A stretch of 64,000 nucleotides of DNA from Lagopus muta (taxonomy: Eukaryota; Chordata; Aves; Galliformes; Phasianidae): NCBI RefSeq assembly GCF_023343835.1, contig NC_064437.1, forward strand, positions 11,001,001 through 11,065,000, given 5' to 3'. Below are positions 1-14,869 of this stretch, piece by piece. Position numbers and translations under genes: made by a program. Within the stretch, counting starts at the first letter, position 1, and each line of letters starts with the position of its first letter. The notes below the pieces were generated by a model, which was not told where the DNA came from, made no database searches, and saw nothing but the letters and a program-made list of their open reading frames with translations.

Positions 1-3000
1 GAAGAAGCATCCCCCTGGCACACATCTCTTTAATACCAAAATACAGAATGTTTTCTGGGGAGGAAAAGAAAATGAGAAAATCCACACCAATGAAAGTAAT
101 ACGGTGTGACTTCAGAGTTTAAGACCGTGTATAACTTAGTGAGTTTGACACAATGTCCACCTGATAATTCTGTATCTCATCCCAATCTACTTCCCTAATT
201 TTGAAATGCTACTTCCACTGACCTAATTTTTTTTTTTAGCCTGCTGCTACAGTGTATGGAGCTATTAAAATAAGTGACTTTTACACCAGAGTAAAGAAAA
301 GCCTGCCATATTTCTGAGCCTGTAAGTGTTGTCGCTTTTCTTTAGAATCTCTCAGAAATCACTCTGGATCACTGGCCACTATTCACACTTTAGGACAGAG
401 CAATGCACCAAGAGCTTCCCACTGGTGTATCACTGTGATGATATGAAACTGGTTGCCAGAAGTGGCCTTTTGCAAATCTCATTCCTGAATCTTCCGCCAA
501 GATACAAAACAGAATTGACAAAAGCTAAGTTTAATCAGACCAAGCGCGTGTAACTCAGTCTCCTACACTACAGTGGTTTAAAAAAGCGTAACATTTACCA
601 CAAATTTCTGTGACTACTGTCAATTACATTGTACAATCAATGAATGTACAGATGTTATAGTTATGAGGTATACCAGAGAGCTTGGCTACGTAGTTATTAC
701 ACCAAAGCAGAAAAGACAGGATGCTTACCCACATCCTTATTCACTTATGAAACTCCAATGGAGTGGATCTCCAGAAGAGACCCTTCCCTCTTGGTGGTCA
801 GCTCTTAAATAGGTCTAGGAGAGGTGCAGCCAGGCTCCCCTCCTTCCAGCAGTACAGCTGAATTGCCTTCACCTGTGCTCCTGTGGCTGACCCATGGCTC
901 GCCTCAGGGGATCAATCAGAGGTTCAGGCCGTGATTCAGCAGTTCCCATACATACATGCACGTTAGAAATTGTTAACCAACTGCTGTATGCATGCGTTAC
1001 AGATGCACACAATCTTCAGTAGATTTAGTAGCAGCAGGACTCATATTTGTTTGCGAGAGGAGTGCTATTACATCTTATGATTTTGCATTTTCCACAGAAT
1101 ATTACATGAAAGGAACCATGAATAGGCTTTTGTGTTCTCACTGGCTGCATGTTTCCCATGATTACACCATTTGCCTTCTCTTCATCATCTATACATTCCA
1201 AAACACATATTCAGAGACAGAAAAAGCAATCAGCCTGTAAATTTTAAGCTTGCATAGCACAACTGAGATACAGTGCGTCTCAGAAGAATACTAAAGGATC
1301 ACCTAAACTAATAAATACAACTGCGGCACCTCTGTGCTATAAAACAGCAACTCTTAAATTCCCTGTAAAGCAGCAGCGTGTTGTTTAGAACATTTTCAAA
1401 CATGACGTTTATTGTACCTATTGTAACTGTAGCTATTCAAGTAAACAGAATCTAATCACTTACAGAAGTATTTGCCCAAGACGAAAACTATCTCGAACAG
1501 AAGAGAACCTTCACTGACCTCAAATTATCAGGACTTCAGTTTCTCCTCAAAAATAAAGCTTTTTGCCTCCTAGCAAAGCAGTATTATCAAATTAGGGATC
1601 AATTCCATTTAACAAATTATATTCACCAGTCTCTCAAAACTAAGTATGCCAGCATCTCTTCCTACAAATAACTACATTCGCAAGAAATTAGCTTTCAGAA
1701 GAACTCATAATATTTTTCTGATTTACACTGTATCAAACACAAGCAAATAATCTACACCCACAGACAATACAGAACAATAAGATGCATAAAGCTATAACGT
1801 AAGTCTAGAAGAAGCAAGAGTAAAAATAAATACATGTCATGAGCATATAAACAAGAGCTTAACCTCCTCTTCTGTACCATAAGCAGCTTTTTTTTTTGCA
1901 CTGTTTTACACTGAACTTTGATTTTTAAACCACAAATGAAAGAGAAAGGTCAAAACAGCAAGTTACATGTGAATGACTAGCAATGCCCATCTGTCCCTTT
2001 GTAATTCTTCCAGTCTGCAGTAGTTTATCTAAAGGCGGCTTCCCGCATTAGGGAGGACAGATATGACAAAGGCATAATCCCTTTCCTAGGCAAATTCTAA
2101 GATAAGGTTGCCAATTTATATAAAAGCAAGTATAAATTATGCAGGTGTAACTACACAGCAGAGCTCAAGAAAGCACTCTATCAGATTTCTTCTCCTTATA
2201 GACAAGCCCTAAACCACTTTCAGTTTCTTGTATCTTGGCCAAATTAGATTTCGAGCTGAAATCATACACTGAGGCATCTGCCTTGGATTGCTATTCCCAC
2301 CCTGCTGCCTTTCACCTCAATTTTCAGTCAAAATAATTAGTCATTTCTGTGCGCAAATACAGAAGAAAAAAACAAACACAAACCAACCCTCCTACTGGTG
2401 AAGAGACTGCTGACCTTTTGTTCAAGGAATTTGTCTACCTCCATTCTTGGTGAAAGTGGGAAGAAAGCTAAGGGGAATGTTAAACACACAGGGAAGGAGA
2501 GCAGTTAGATCAACAGAGCAAGTGGACATTGACAACTGGGTGAGGGAGAGACTGGAAATCACTGATAACTTGTAGAGGACAGAAAGCTTGCAACAGAACG
2601 GGAGAGAAACCAGAACTGGGACCAACTGGGAGCAGACAAGGAGGGCTCCCAGAACCTGGGAGCTCACCCACTCACAGCTGCACACACAGCACCTCAGCAC
2701 GTCACCCCGTGGATTTGCCACATGTATTTGTGACAACTCTGTAAACACAAATAGTTGTAGAACTGTATTATGAAATGAATCTAACAATAGCTCAAAGATG
2801 AAAGCATCAGCTTCCCTTTTATCTTTTCAGATGTGTCTAAATGGATAAAATGAAAAGATGCGAGCTCTGTGAGGTGCTACCAAAGCCACAGGAACAATAA
2901 ACTAGATTCCACGCTTTAATATACCTACTACTGCTTCATTTTAATTCACAGGAAAAATGCACAAAATTTCAACTACTATAACATCATCTAATACAAATTT

Positions 3001-4097
3001 GCAAATTAATAAATAATTGCATTCAGCATGACTAAGGACAGTAGCCTTAACTAAACATTCTTACTTTAATGATGGTAAGTTTAGTAATTGTTGTCCAATA
3101 CCATTAACTTCTCAAGAAAATTAAAAACAGACTACACCATTAACTTCAATGTACCCCTTAAAAAAATCATATACTTAACCATGTTTCTTGGTTATCACTG
3201 AATATCCTTCCTACCTCATTTATCTATTCCACAATACCATCCCAGTGAAACTCACTGCTTTTCTTGTGAAACCTTTCAGCTGCTGAATAAACTTGCTGTT
3301 ACGCAAACAAAACCACCTATGTGATTAATATCTCAGATACAACAGATTAAACAGGCTTTTGGAAAGCAGCTCATTAAAAAAAATCAGTAGCAGTGATTTG
3401 GTTATAATAACATTTTATTGAAATATTATTCTAGTAAAATAGACTCCAATAGCACTGAATTTCTTAACTGCATATTTACATATCAATAAAGCAAATAAGA
3501 AAAATGTGGTTTATTTTCTGTTATTTCTCTAACACACAAAAAATACTAAGCATATAACAAGATACCATTTCCCAATTTTCCCTGCTATTGACAGAAGTTA
3601 TCAAGAAGTTAATAACAGTGTTAATAGTTTATTTTTGAAAAGAAGTTGAAGGAAAACAGTGCTGTCTGACTTCCTTAAAAGCCCCAAGGCAAGCTGTAGC
3701 ACCACTGCTCATATGTATAGAGTACAACATTAGAAATGCCACTCTGATTCACTTTCAAAATAACTGCAAGCATGCTACTTTATGAAGTACACTGTAATGC
3801 TTGTACTGCACAAAACCATGTATTTTTATCCCAAACGATTGTCAGTCAAAGGCATGTATTTGACACACATCAGTAAATACACATATTTTTTAATACAGAC
3901 TACTACAGCATCAGCTACATAAGCCTCTGAAAACTACCATAATGACAAAGACAGAAGTACAAGACAGAGCAGTAACACATACTCACAATCAGGTATTCTC
4001 CATGTGTTGTGATTGAAAGCGCCACTGCAACAAATGTTAAGGCAAATACCAAAGCAGAATATTTGGGAAATGGGAGCATGAAGCACGCAACCTAAAG
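1..4097. other. Non-coding, presumed ZZZ3 intron
   Basis: AT-rich unique-looking sequence with no convincing exon, repeat family or RNA gene. A GC-richer patch at about 770-930 (CT- and GG-rich, with a TTAAATAG box) may be a decayed transposon but I cannot name it. Open frames up to 121 codons look like chance. Confidence 0.5.
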
Positions 4098-4421
4098 GCC
4101 CTTCAAGAAAGTTGGAGAGTGGCTTTTTACAGGACCGTGTAGTAAAAGGACTGAAGATAATGGCTTTAAACTAAAAGAAGGAAGATTTAGACTAGATATA
4201 AGAACAAATTCTTCACTATGAGGGCAGTGAGGCACTGGCGCATACTGCCTACAGATGCTGTGGGTGCCACAACCTTGGAGGTGCTCAAAGCTAGGTTGGA
4301 TGAAGCCCTGGCAGCCTGAGCTGGCAGAGTGTCCCTGACACGGCAGGGGGTTGGAACTCGATGGTCTTTGAGGTCTCTTCCAACATAAAACATTCAGCGG
4401 TTCCATGATTCTACTCTATGA
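4098..4421 (+). mobile_element. CR1 LINE fragment, 3' end
   Basis: Plus-orientation CR1: the run GGAAGATTTAGACTAGATAT, AAATTCTTCACTATGAGGGC, GGAGGTGCTCAAAGCTAGGT and GGCAGGGGGTTGGAACTCGA ends in CCATGATTCTACTCTATGA, the hallmark CR1 3' tail. Diverged and 5'-truncated; it sits antisense to the presumed ZZZ3 transcript. Confidence 0.93.
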
Positions 4422-7400
4422 TTAAGCAAATTGTAGAGTGCAATCAAATACACAAAGTCAAGTCCGTGGCCCACAGCAAGCATAGAAAAGTCTGTTTTCT
4501 GCATTAACAGTCAGAGACCATGCATCTGCTCAAACACTTCTCTGATACGTCTCTGTGCTAGAACCTTACCACTGCTGCAGTTCTCAAAATAGTGATTTGT
4601 GGCAAAAAATCTTTTTACTCTAGCCTTGCAGATAGAATAGAATTTACTTTCATTGCCTCGTGTTGTTTGGTCTAATACAAATCACAACTGCTGGTTACAC
4701 TTAACTAAATATGACAGCTTTGCCTTTGCAAATAGTCTTTCAAAGTAATGTTCTTCATGAGCTGAATGTATCAGTTACCCTGAGAACAAGCCTGGCTCAC
4801 TTCAGTAGCCCCAAGATTGCCACAAAGCAAAGACATTTTCTCTCATGCCCTACCATCCTGACAGAACAACAGATACCAGCACTTACAAACAGCATCTTAC
4901 TCTTAAATTCTGATGAATTCCTGTTTTGCAACTGACAATTAATTTATTAAGCAGACAGATTTCATAGCCATCTACAGTTCAATCCTCATCCTTGCTCAGG
5001 TCTCAACATAAGCCTCTTGAATAAGACCACTGTGCATATTTTAGTCTACATGGATTCCTGAAATTTCCACTTAAAAGAATTTGAAGTTATTGTAAGTGCA
5101 TTAGTAACTGCATTTTTAAAGCTCTTACAGTGACCAATCACTTCTTGTTTCATTGTTGCTCCACATCTGGTCATAGAGAAACCTTTCAGAATGAACACTA
5201 TTACATATCCTTTCTTCTCAATTCTGAATTGGTCTTGATCTTACACACACATAAGACAGGAGTGCTTGCAGTTCAGCTAGTAGATTACTTTGTGTAGCTG
5301 CTTGTCTACATCCAACTGCTTCCAGATAGCATAGCTAGCCAGAATTTCCTTGATTTAACTGTACAACAGAAGTCCATTTTCCTTTTTTATTTTAACATAC
5401 ATAACTTCAATAGACTGTGAGAAGTGTAATTTTGTTTAGCTTGACTGCAATTTCGCTTTCTCTTGCTCTGCTCAAAGTCTTGGTAGATCAGTATATTCAA
5501 CTGATGAATAACATACTGTTTAATTTCCTGAATTTTCTGTGTTCTGCCTTGCCTCTGCTCATAGTATTAATTGGAAACACATAAAAAGTTTGTCTGTAAT
5601 GCACTCACATTTAACATCTCAGTCTTTTTGTTCTGCTTCAATCTCAGTATGAAATCAGCTACCATGAAAGCTCAGCCAAAAGAGTAAAGTTTTTGCACAA
5701 TACGATCATTTATCAGCTGTTTTTTTTCCCCTGGTAGCTTATTAATTTGCAAAATAGATACATTTTATAGATTAAAAAATGCATTTCTAAGCCTTTCTAA
5801 GATTTTATACTGTTTTTCTAAACCTACCATTAAAATGCCAACACATTTCTGAAATACAGTTTATTCCCTCAATGTTCTTCCTGTTTGCTTTTCTCAACTT
5901 TGTGATACAAGGAATACCCAGGTATTCTGCTTTAATTATTATTGTTCTCCAGCGTTATTTTGCTTTGCAATAGCCAGTTTATTAATTCCTGTACTTGCAA
6001 AGAGGAATTCACTTTCAAAATTCTGCTCATTGCTCAAGCATAAAATGAAAGACTGCCTACAAAGTGCCAAACTCCTCCCAACTGTATTATTCCTTCCCAC
6101 TTTATAAACACTCTCAATACTTCATCATGCACTTTCTAAATACACACCACGTTTCACATACTGAGAAGCTGTACTACATTTACAGTAGAGCAAAAAAGAC
6201 TTGCCTGTTACTGTCTAAGCACATGTACGTATCTCTTATCTGTGCACACAGGTACCCAGATCCCTTTTATGTTAATTGAGTACCCACTTTGAAAACTTCA
6301 CTTCTTTAGAAGCAAGTCTATTCTTCTACACGTTTTTATTTTCAAACATCTTTCCTCACAATGAGGCAGATCAGAGGCCTGTGCAGTCAGTACCTTGTCT
6401 CCAGCAACAGGTGTAAGCAGAGGCCTAGGGAAGAACCAAAAACACAACGCCTTTCCCACTTCCAACTACTGTCAGTTCAGAGTCCTCCCAAGCCACGTGT
6501 CATTTCTGCCCGTGTGATAAATTTCAGTGCATTTCTCTTCCACAAGAGAAGAGATTCCCTGTTGTTCCCTGAGCTCCCATAATTTGTTAGCACTCAAGCT
6601 AACGCACCGGCTGTGTTTGTAAAGGAGAGATCTGATATTTCTTTTTTTTCTTTTCTTTTTTTTTAAATGGATATCAAGATCCATAATCTGGCAAAAGGAA
6701 AGAAGTAATGATGAAGGATTAGATACCCAATACAGGCACTCTCATGACAATTTCCATTTTAACATACAGGGATGACACTTTTCTGTTTTACTCAGTTTTA
6801 CCATCAGTTTCACTTTTTTACTTCATCTGTACACATTTTTTCAGGAATAAAGAAGAAAAGATCCATAGTATTATCAAGGATGGAAAGCTGCTGCATAAAC
6901 AAAGTATACCTGTGCTACAATGGCACAAATGTTTCAAACGAATGCAGTGAGTACCAGTAATTTTATGTTACACTTTCGGTTTTACCTCCTCTAATAGAAA
7001 GTAAGACCTCAAGGTTTTAAATGACACCTTGGCTTTTGTCACTGTATTTTCCTGAAGCTCATTTCTGACACGTTTGACTTTCCATCTTTGTCTCAAGATG
7101 ACAAAACTCATGACTAGAGTAGTATTTCACTGTTTTCCTATTTCATGAATTTTTAATTCAATTGTGCAAATTATGATTGCACTCAGTAAGATAACAATTT
7201 GAGAATTTAACCCTATATAGAAGTATGTCTGAATATGCTGTCTACAGTTCTTAATAATACAAGTTTCCAAGAAAGAAAGATGGATTCAAGTTCCAGATTC
7301 AGCCACTAGAGAGTTTCTCAAAGCACAACAACAAAGGGGAAGAGCTACAGTCAACCTTCAGCATATTCTACCAGACTCAGGCAACAGGAAGGAGCTGTCA

Positions 7401-9830
7401 GCAGCCAGGTCAAAGAGTGAATTATATAGTTTCCGTATCTATCCTAAGCAAAGGCAAATGGATTGTCAGAGTTCAGATACCTTCCCTAAATGGCTGATCC
7501 ATCACACCAACGCAAATGTGTGCTTGCAGTTCCTGCTCTCATGTACGGCCTTTGCCCCTGCCCTACACACACCTGTCTCACACACTGCGCGCTGAAAACC
7601 CCAACTTAAGAAACTGCAGAAATCTTAGACTAAACGGGGAAATTATTTATGTTGAACTTAGATTAGCTTGTACAAATACGTTGTAAAGAGGAAATTTTCT
7701 TATTGTTCTCCCAGTGAATCATTCAGTTACACACATTCAATTAAAATGCTTATTTCTTACAAGACTGAAAACAATGTGATCAGCAGTTCTCTGAATCTGC
7801 CACAGACAGCTTGGAATCTTGGCAGTATGAATTTAAAAACACTCAATAACAAAGCCAGAAGTCACTTTCATTCAATTTGACAAACATATTCACATTTGCA
7901 TTTACACAGAAAAAATATCAAGCACAAGACTATGTTGCTCTCTTTTAATAATAAACTGCTTACAGTTTATTATTTGCCAGTGATGTCGCAGAAAAGCCCT
8001 TCTGATCCTTTCTAAAGCATAGTGCTTTTCAAACTACTGTAAGAAATTTAAGAGAGCTATGTCAAACCAAGTGCTCTGCTTATTCCTTTCTTAGTGCCTC
8101 TGAAGAGCTGACATCAAGTATTAAGCAAGGATTAACCTGACAAATTTAATTTACATGCCATCCATAAAACTGCTTAGCTTTATGATTTAAAATATTACCA
8201 AAACCCTGACTGCCAGTTCTTACAGAACATCTGCAATTATTGTCTAATACTAAAGCACTTCTCTATGAATAACTGTATTACCTACAGCATAACGCTGCAA
8301 ACATAAAAGAGGAAAAATAAACACAGGAAGAATACAGCTCCTAAGAGCAGCTCTTGCTATACTTTGAATACACAAAGTTCTCATAACTCAGTGACTAATT
8401 CTCTCCTATGGCAATAAGCAATTAATTACATTCCTTTCTTGATAACACAAGAAGAAAAAACGTGAAAATCCCAGACGTTTAATAACTAGTTTTACTGTAT
8501 CTAGAAACGCAAGAGGTACTGAAATACAATGATCATGCAGGGCATAGCAGACCTGAGGATTTACCTGCTGTTTGTTTGCAGAATTAATGGATATTTTATT
8601 TGGCTTACTGCCCTGCTGTTCTGCACAGAGGAACTGTCCCAAACCTCTGATCATTCTTGCTGCACTTTTCCATGCTAAGCCTGGCAGATGGATCAGTGCT
8701 GAATAAAACATTCAAAGAATGGGCTGCATTATATGCCATGGATTTTTTATTTTTATTTTTTCTTTTACCACAGAACAGTCATGTTTTATGTTATGAACTC
8801 TCCCCAGTAGTGGTCAACACTACTTACTTTTTTTTGACGGCTTGTGAAAACTATTATGTTTTATATTATGAATGATGTTTTTACAGAAGCATCTATCAGA
8901 ACACTTTTCAGAGCAGTAATAGCTGTCTTAAAGCCAGGGAGGTCTTTTTTTTACTCTTATGCATTACCTCACATTTCTGAAAATGAGATTCTGCTTCTAT
9001 TTTATCCCCCATTCAGTTCTGTGAGATCCTTCTATAACTCTGCCTGTAGACAGTGATGAAATCAAGTCATCAGACTTCTATCAGCTCTAGATTATTATCA
9101 AGGCTTTTTCTGTCATCACTGAAATAATGTTATCAACATATCACTGCTCTAGAAGTATTTGAACAATTCTAACTGTATGCTAACATTTCAAACACCTGCA
9201 GATTTTGCACTGCACAGAAAAGAAAAAAAAACAAATCCTTAATGCCATCATGAAAACATTTAATGCAATGTCCAAAGGAATACATGCATTCTCTCAGCAC
9301 AGGTTAAATTCTCAAAGCACAGGTTAAAGCCTTCTTTTTACAATTATGTCTATGGGATCTATAGGAAGAGCACATATAATCAGTTCAACGAGTCACAGAT
9401 TAAACCCTGACATTAAAATTTCAAATCACTATTTACAATGAAATTAATGCTCTATTAACACAAACACTACCCAACTTTGCCCAGCGGGTTCGTAAAATGT
9501 TTGGACTGTTGATAAATGTCAAGTCCCATGACTGACAAATTTGCCTGGATTTGCCAGGTGAGGTGGGTGCTGCTTCCTCCTAGGAATGTTACATGCAGAC
9601 TGTTTGGATTGCCTTTGTTTAATTGAGGAAACACTAGAAACATTTTTATTCACTCTCAGTCGAGAGGAAGAGCAACCCTATGGTATTTGTGATTTAAACT
9701 GAAGAAGTAAAATTGTAAGCATACGTGCAAGTTAGCAGAATAATTAAAAATACATGTGGCCATTCCAGGAGACTACTCTGAAGACAGCATTTTCATCAAT
9801 AGTGGATGCTATGATTCAATGCAAACACAC

Positions 9831-9849
9831 TTTTTTTTTTTTTTTTTTT
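9831..9849. repeat. Poly(T) run, 19 nt
   Basis: Uninterrupted T homopolymer on the plus strand. Confidence 0.95.
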
Positions 9850-12800
9850 CAGCTGAGCTCGTATCAGAATATGTCTTAATTTAAACAGGTTTCCATTGCT
9901 GTGCCTAGCAGGTAACTTCCATGAGGATCATTCTGTATCTGAATTAATGCAACTCTCTTTTTTCTACCCTTGCTCCACCTGTATCTACTTAGATGCTATT
10001 CCAAAGAGCTTTTTCCTAGTTTATTGCTGTATCCTAGTCTCCACTTCCCCACTATCTTCCTAATACAGCACACAATGCTGCACCCACCTATCACCTCCCT
10101 CCTTACCAAAGGAGCTGACACATACTCTGGTAAGCCTTCAGTCATTCTCTATTTAATTTTTCAACAAGACTTCCCAGGTGAGGTTTCATTTTACAGTTAA
10201 GTGATTTAATCTACAAACAGAGGCAATCCCACTCCCCATGACCCTGATGCACCATCCTGATTTTTCCTATGCATTTGCCTTAGTATTCAATTTGATCTCG
10301 CAATGAGCTGATTTCAAAAATACAAACCCTACAAAAGAGCCATTATTTTTCTGCTGGTTTAGCTCCATGGACAGGCTTACAGTAATGGTCAGACAAGCAC
10401 AGGTGCTACCAGAAAGCAAGGGCCAGACCTACGTATGCTGGTGACAGATAGCCACTGGATCAGGTTAGCTGTAACGTGAAGCCCTACTCACAGGCTGCCC
10501 CTTACCCTTAGCTCTCTACAAGCATAAGGAGCACAGTTACTTCGTTCAACTCAGAACTCCAAGTTTCCATAACGAGAATACAAAGCAACTCAACAACCTT
10601 ATGGTTTCTATCTGTATTGACCAGCTATAACCTACTTTCCACTGGAGTTGAGAACTCCCTGGGGGGAAGCATTCTCCACATCTGCTTCTGCCAAGCAGGG
10701 GTCACAGAATCTGCTGTACTTCACTCCATTCTCATTCTGCTTTACAGTTGGTTTGAATACAAAACTGTTAAAATTCTTTTGAAAACTAAAATTCAGTTGA
10801 TGCATGTCTTCACTGACAGAACCTGAGGTACGCAAAGAAGGCAACAGAGAAAAAGAAATAAGTCTTTCTGCATTCTTATTTGTAACTGATTTAAACCCTT
10901 GGGCTCTTTTCAACATCTTTTCATTATGGAAAATAGTGAGTGAGAGTCGAAATGAAACAGTCATCAGGCTTCACACAGAAAGAATACAACAGTAGAAGTG
11001 TAAGAAAAACAAATGTTGTTTCAAAGCAGTAGCTCTAGCTAATCCGCTAAGGAAGCTGCAGGGATTGCTTGTATGCAGTAAAGGAGCCATTTGAGGGAGG
11101 ATATGTACAAACATTATATATCAGCTCATATTACTTCTGCAAATCAGGCCTGCTGAGAGAACAGACAGGACAAGAAGAAACGTCCACATGATCACCTGGT
11201 ACACATCATACAAGAAAGCCATAGTGACACATGAAGCAAGCCTGAAAAGGGTACAGAGAATATTACAGACTGAGCCCTCCCAGATCTCTGCTGATTCTCA
11301 CAGAAAATCCCCTGACTCTTTTTATGAGAACTCCTCAGGTCAAACATTCCCTCTCTGCATTCAGAATTCTGACAGCAGAAAAAAAAACCAACAACCTTCA
11401 CATAATGAAGGAAGCTTCAATAAAATCACTTCTGGGTTGTGATTAGCCAGGGATATTGTCAGCTTATAACTGAAAATCACAAATATTAACAAGAAATAAA
11501 TAACATAGAATGCTGGTGGGTTGGGTGGTTTCTGGTGGAGGGAGCAGGTGAATAAAAAGGGAAAGAAAAAAAAATAATCTAGATCTTAAAAGCAGGAAAC
11601 CAATTCCTTTATATATCTGGAGAATTTGGAAGGTCCCAACAGCAAAATGGGCTTCTTTACATACAGCCTTCTTTTATGAGAGTAAATACCGAGGATTCTT
11701 AAGGATTTGCAAGATTCTCTTTGTTTCAACTCGAAGGCAAATCACACTATGGGTCAATAACCTCACCATTATAAGAAACAGCAACAAAAATGTCTTGAAA
11801 CAAAACATGAAGTAGGAAAAAAAAACTCTGAAAAGGCTTCCCTTTGGGGTGGAGGAAAGCTTATATGAATTCAGACATGATACAAAAAGTCAGTGTTTCT
11901 CATTGTCCTTTCCAGCACAAGCTGTGAGATGGCAGCAACTATGAGAGGAACCTTTTCTATCTAAAGTATCTTAGGAATCCTCTTAACAAAGGATCAGCAG
12001 ATTCCCAATTACATGATCCAGAGAAATCTACAGCTGATCTCAGCAAAGAGAAATGAGATAACTACATTCTGTTCTGTTAGAAACCCATTTTCTCCCAGAT
12101 GGACTTAAAACTATGCAAGCATATAGGAAATGTAATCACATTGCTGCAGATTCTACACTGATACTTTGAATAATAATTTTTCAGCCTTTTGGCATTTTTT
12201 GCAACACATGAGACATAGCAGAATTTCCAGAAAACTGATACAATGGAGATCATGAATTTGCTAAAATCAGAAAATTAATTTAAAAAACACATATGAGCTG
12301 CAGCAGCTTTCTACTTTGCCTACTTTTCTCTAAAGGACAAAACAACTGCAGACAAGATGCAGACTGGAAAGAATTGAGAAGTTCTGATGAGCTTCCTTTT
12401 TCCCAGAACTTTGCTTTTGAGGAAACACCCAGAGAGCAGCGCTGGCAGCTGAGCAAAACACAGACACCTTGTCAGATCTCTTCAAGGGGCAATTTAGATA
12501 GAGCAGTTACTATCAAAAGCAATCTAATCATGTATAAATAACAAGTAAGACTTGCTGCTCATTACACTCTGACTTTCAGAGACAGATACACAGAGAAAGT
12601 GCAAGTAAATAACAAGAAGGCAGTAGGCGGAAAACATGTACCAATACATTCTAACTTTAGAATGATTTGCAAAATACAATTCCAAAAGTTGCCAAAGACA
12701 TTCTATACACTTGGAAATGGGGGAAAAAAAACAAAAAACACCACCAAGCAGAAATAAAACAGCAACAATCTGTCATAATGTTAATGGTTTCCCACTACAA

Positions 12801-14052
12801 ATCCTTTAGTCAGTCACAGCCTACATGGTCCCTCACACCTCTACAAGAAATACTTCTCCACACCCCCAGTAAGAACAGCTTTCTCCCCCCAGCCATCCAG
12901 CTGTCTGGCAGTCCTGACAACTCCTTCTCAGTAACAGCTCGCTCATCAGGTGGAGCTTAAGGAATAGGTGCATTTGTCTCTGCCCAAGACTTAAGCCTCT
13001 GTGCCCTTACACTGAGACACCGTGACCCCTTTACAATACTCTACAAGAAAGCCTCTGTTCTGTAGTGATACGTATACCAAAAAATCTGTGGAAGACTTAA
13101 AATACTTGAGGGAAGTAATAAATTCCTGCTTTAATCATTCTAATATAGCAGACAGTGCTTGCTTTCTTCCTTTACCCATTTTTAGAAAACCAGTAACAGC
13201 TTTGAGGACATATTTATTTAACTAAGTTATAAGAAACCCTCAGAATTAACTTTCACCTTGTCCAAATACTGCATCAGCACCTAAAACCAGTGCCACATCC
13301 GTGACCAACACCTTGTTCCTCAGTGATCAAATGAGCAACTTCCCATCAACCAGAACAAGCAGAATGATGATATCCTGTAGAGCTGAAGTGTATATAAAGT
13401 TTAATTCCAACCCCGATCAGATGGAAAAATGCAACAGAAGCCAAATTACAATGAGGAAGAACTGGACCAAAAATATTATTTAATCTCAGTCCTCAACTCT
13501 CTTTAAATGCCAAGAACGTTGAAGAATTCACTGAACCCTTTTTCTAATTGCAGAGCATAGACCTATGCAACACAGAGATTGGCCTTCATTATTCATTAAG
13601 CCCAAGACAGCTTTGTCAAATTTTAAGAATTAGAAGAGCTTGAACAAGGTCACAGGAAAAGTACTGAGGTGAAAATTTTCAGAATAAATTATTAAAATGG
13701 ATTTGGTTCAAAACACAGTCGGTCAAACTGTCTGGTACCTCTAATCCTAAAAGCACTAATAAATAACACTTCTGTTACAAAGGTAGTTCCTTCATTTAAT
13801 CAAAGGTTTTCAAATTACCTAAAAAATCTTCAAAGGAGAGATTCTGTTTAGAAACAGCCTACGTAATAGAAAGCATGCATTTCTATTCAGCCTCTTCAAT
13901 GTTACTACTACTACACAGCAATGTGGATGAAAGACTAAAATCTAGTCCAAATTCAAGGAACACAAACCAATTTTGAAGAACACTACTTACATAATAAACT
14001 CTTCAAGAACTTGAAGATCTTTGTGCTGATTATCACTCAATATACATCTCTC

Positions 14053-14070
14053 AGATAACAGCTGTTATCT
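14053..14070. promoter_or_regulatory. 18-bp palindrome: GATA site, E-box, GATA site
   Basis: AGATAACAGCTGTTATCT reads the same on both strands: AGATAA, CAGCTG and TTATCT abut exactly. Candidate GATA-factor/bHLH element; binding is inference. Confidence 0.35.
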
Positions 14071-14869
14071 CTGTTTCACAGTGAGAAGTAGAAGCTGCAT
14101 GATCTGCTCTGTTTTAAAGCCTACAATACATCCAATTCCCTCGCTCCCTAGGATTAATCTTTTTAATTTTGCTTTCTGTCACTGATGTTTTCTGAAAGAC
14201 TTTGACTCCAGCCCAGTTTGTTTCCGATGGTTCATAAATAAAAAGCAAACACAAACAATAAGCCACCACACAGAAGGAAGTCAGAAGATAAAAAAGCATG
14301 CCTATTCAAGCGATTTTCAATATTACATTACGCAGGTCTTAAATAAATATTTATAAAGCAACACTTTGATGAACATATTTGAGACATCTTTTCAAACTAC
14401 ATTTTACAAACTGTCACATCAGAATTTTCTCCACCACACGGTCCACATTTTTTGTTTGGTTTGGCTTTGGTTTTTCATTTGTTTGGTTTACTCATGGCCA
14501 GCAACATTATAAAAATCATAAAAATGTGGAGATCTTATGCTGACAAATCACCCCACCCCCTCTGCCAAGGACAGGCCAACTACACCCAAATCACCTCTAA
14601 AAGAAGGCTATTTAATCTTTTCTAGAGCATTTTCATCAACAGATATCCCATTACCTCCCTCAGACGTTCAACCCTGTTTTTATCTATCCACAGAGCTGGA
14701 AACCTTCTTTTGTGCTATTTAGGACCATTATTTCTTGTCCTACCTGGAGAGAACAGTTCATTACATTCCTCTCTGCAGCGATCCTTACCATACTTAAAGC
14801 CCTGTTATTACGCCTCCCCATCTCTGCTACAGTCTAAACAATTTTAGTCCTTCTGGTCCTTCCTCAGAA

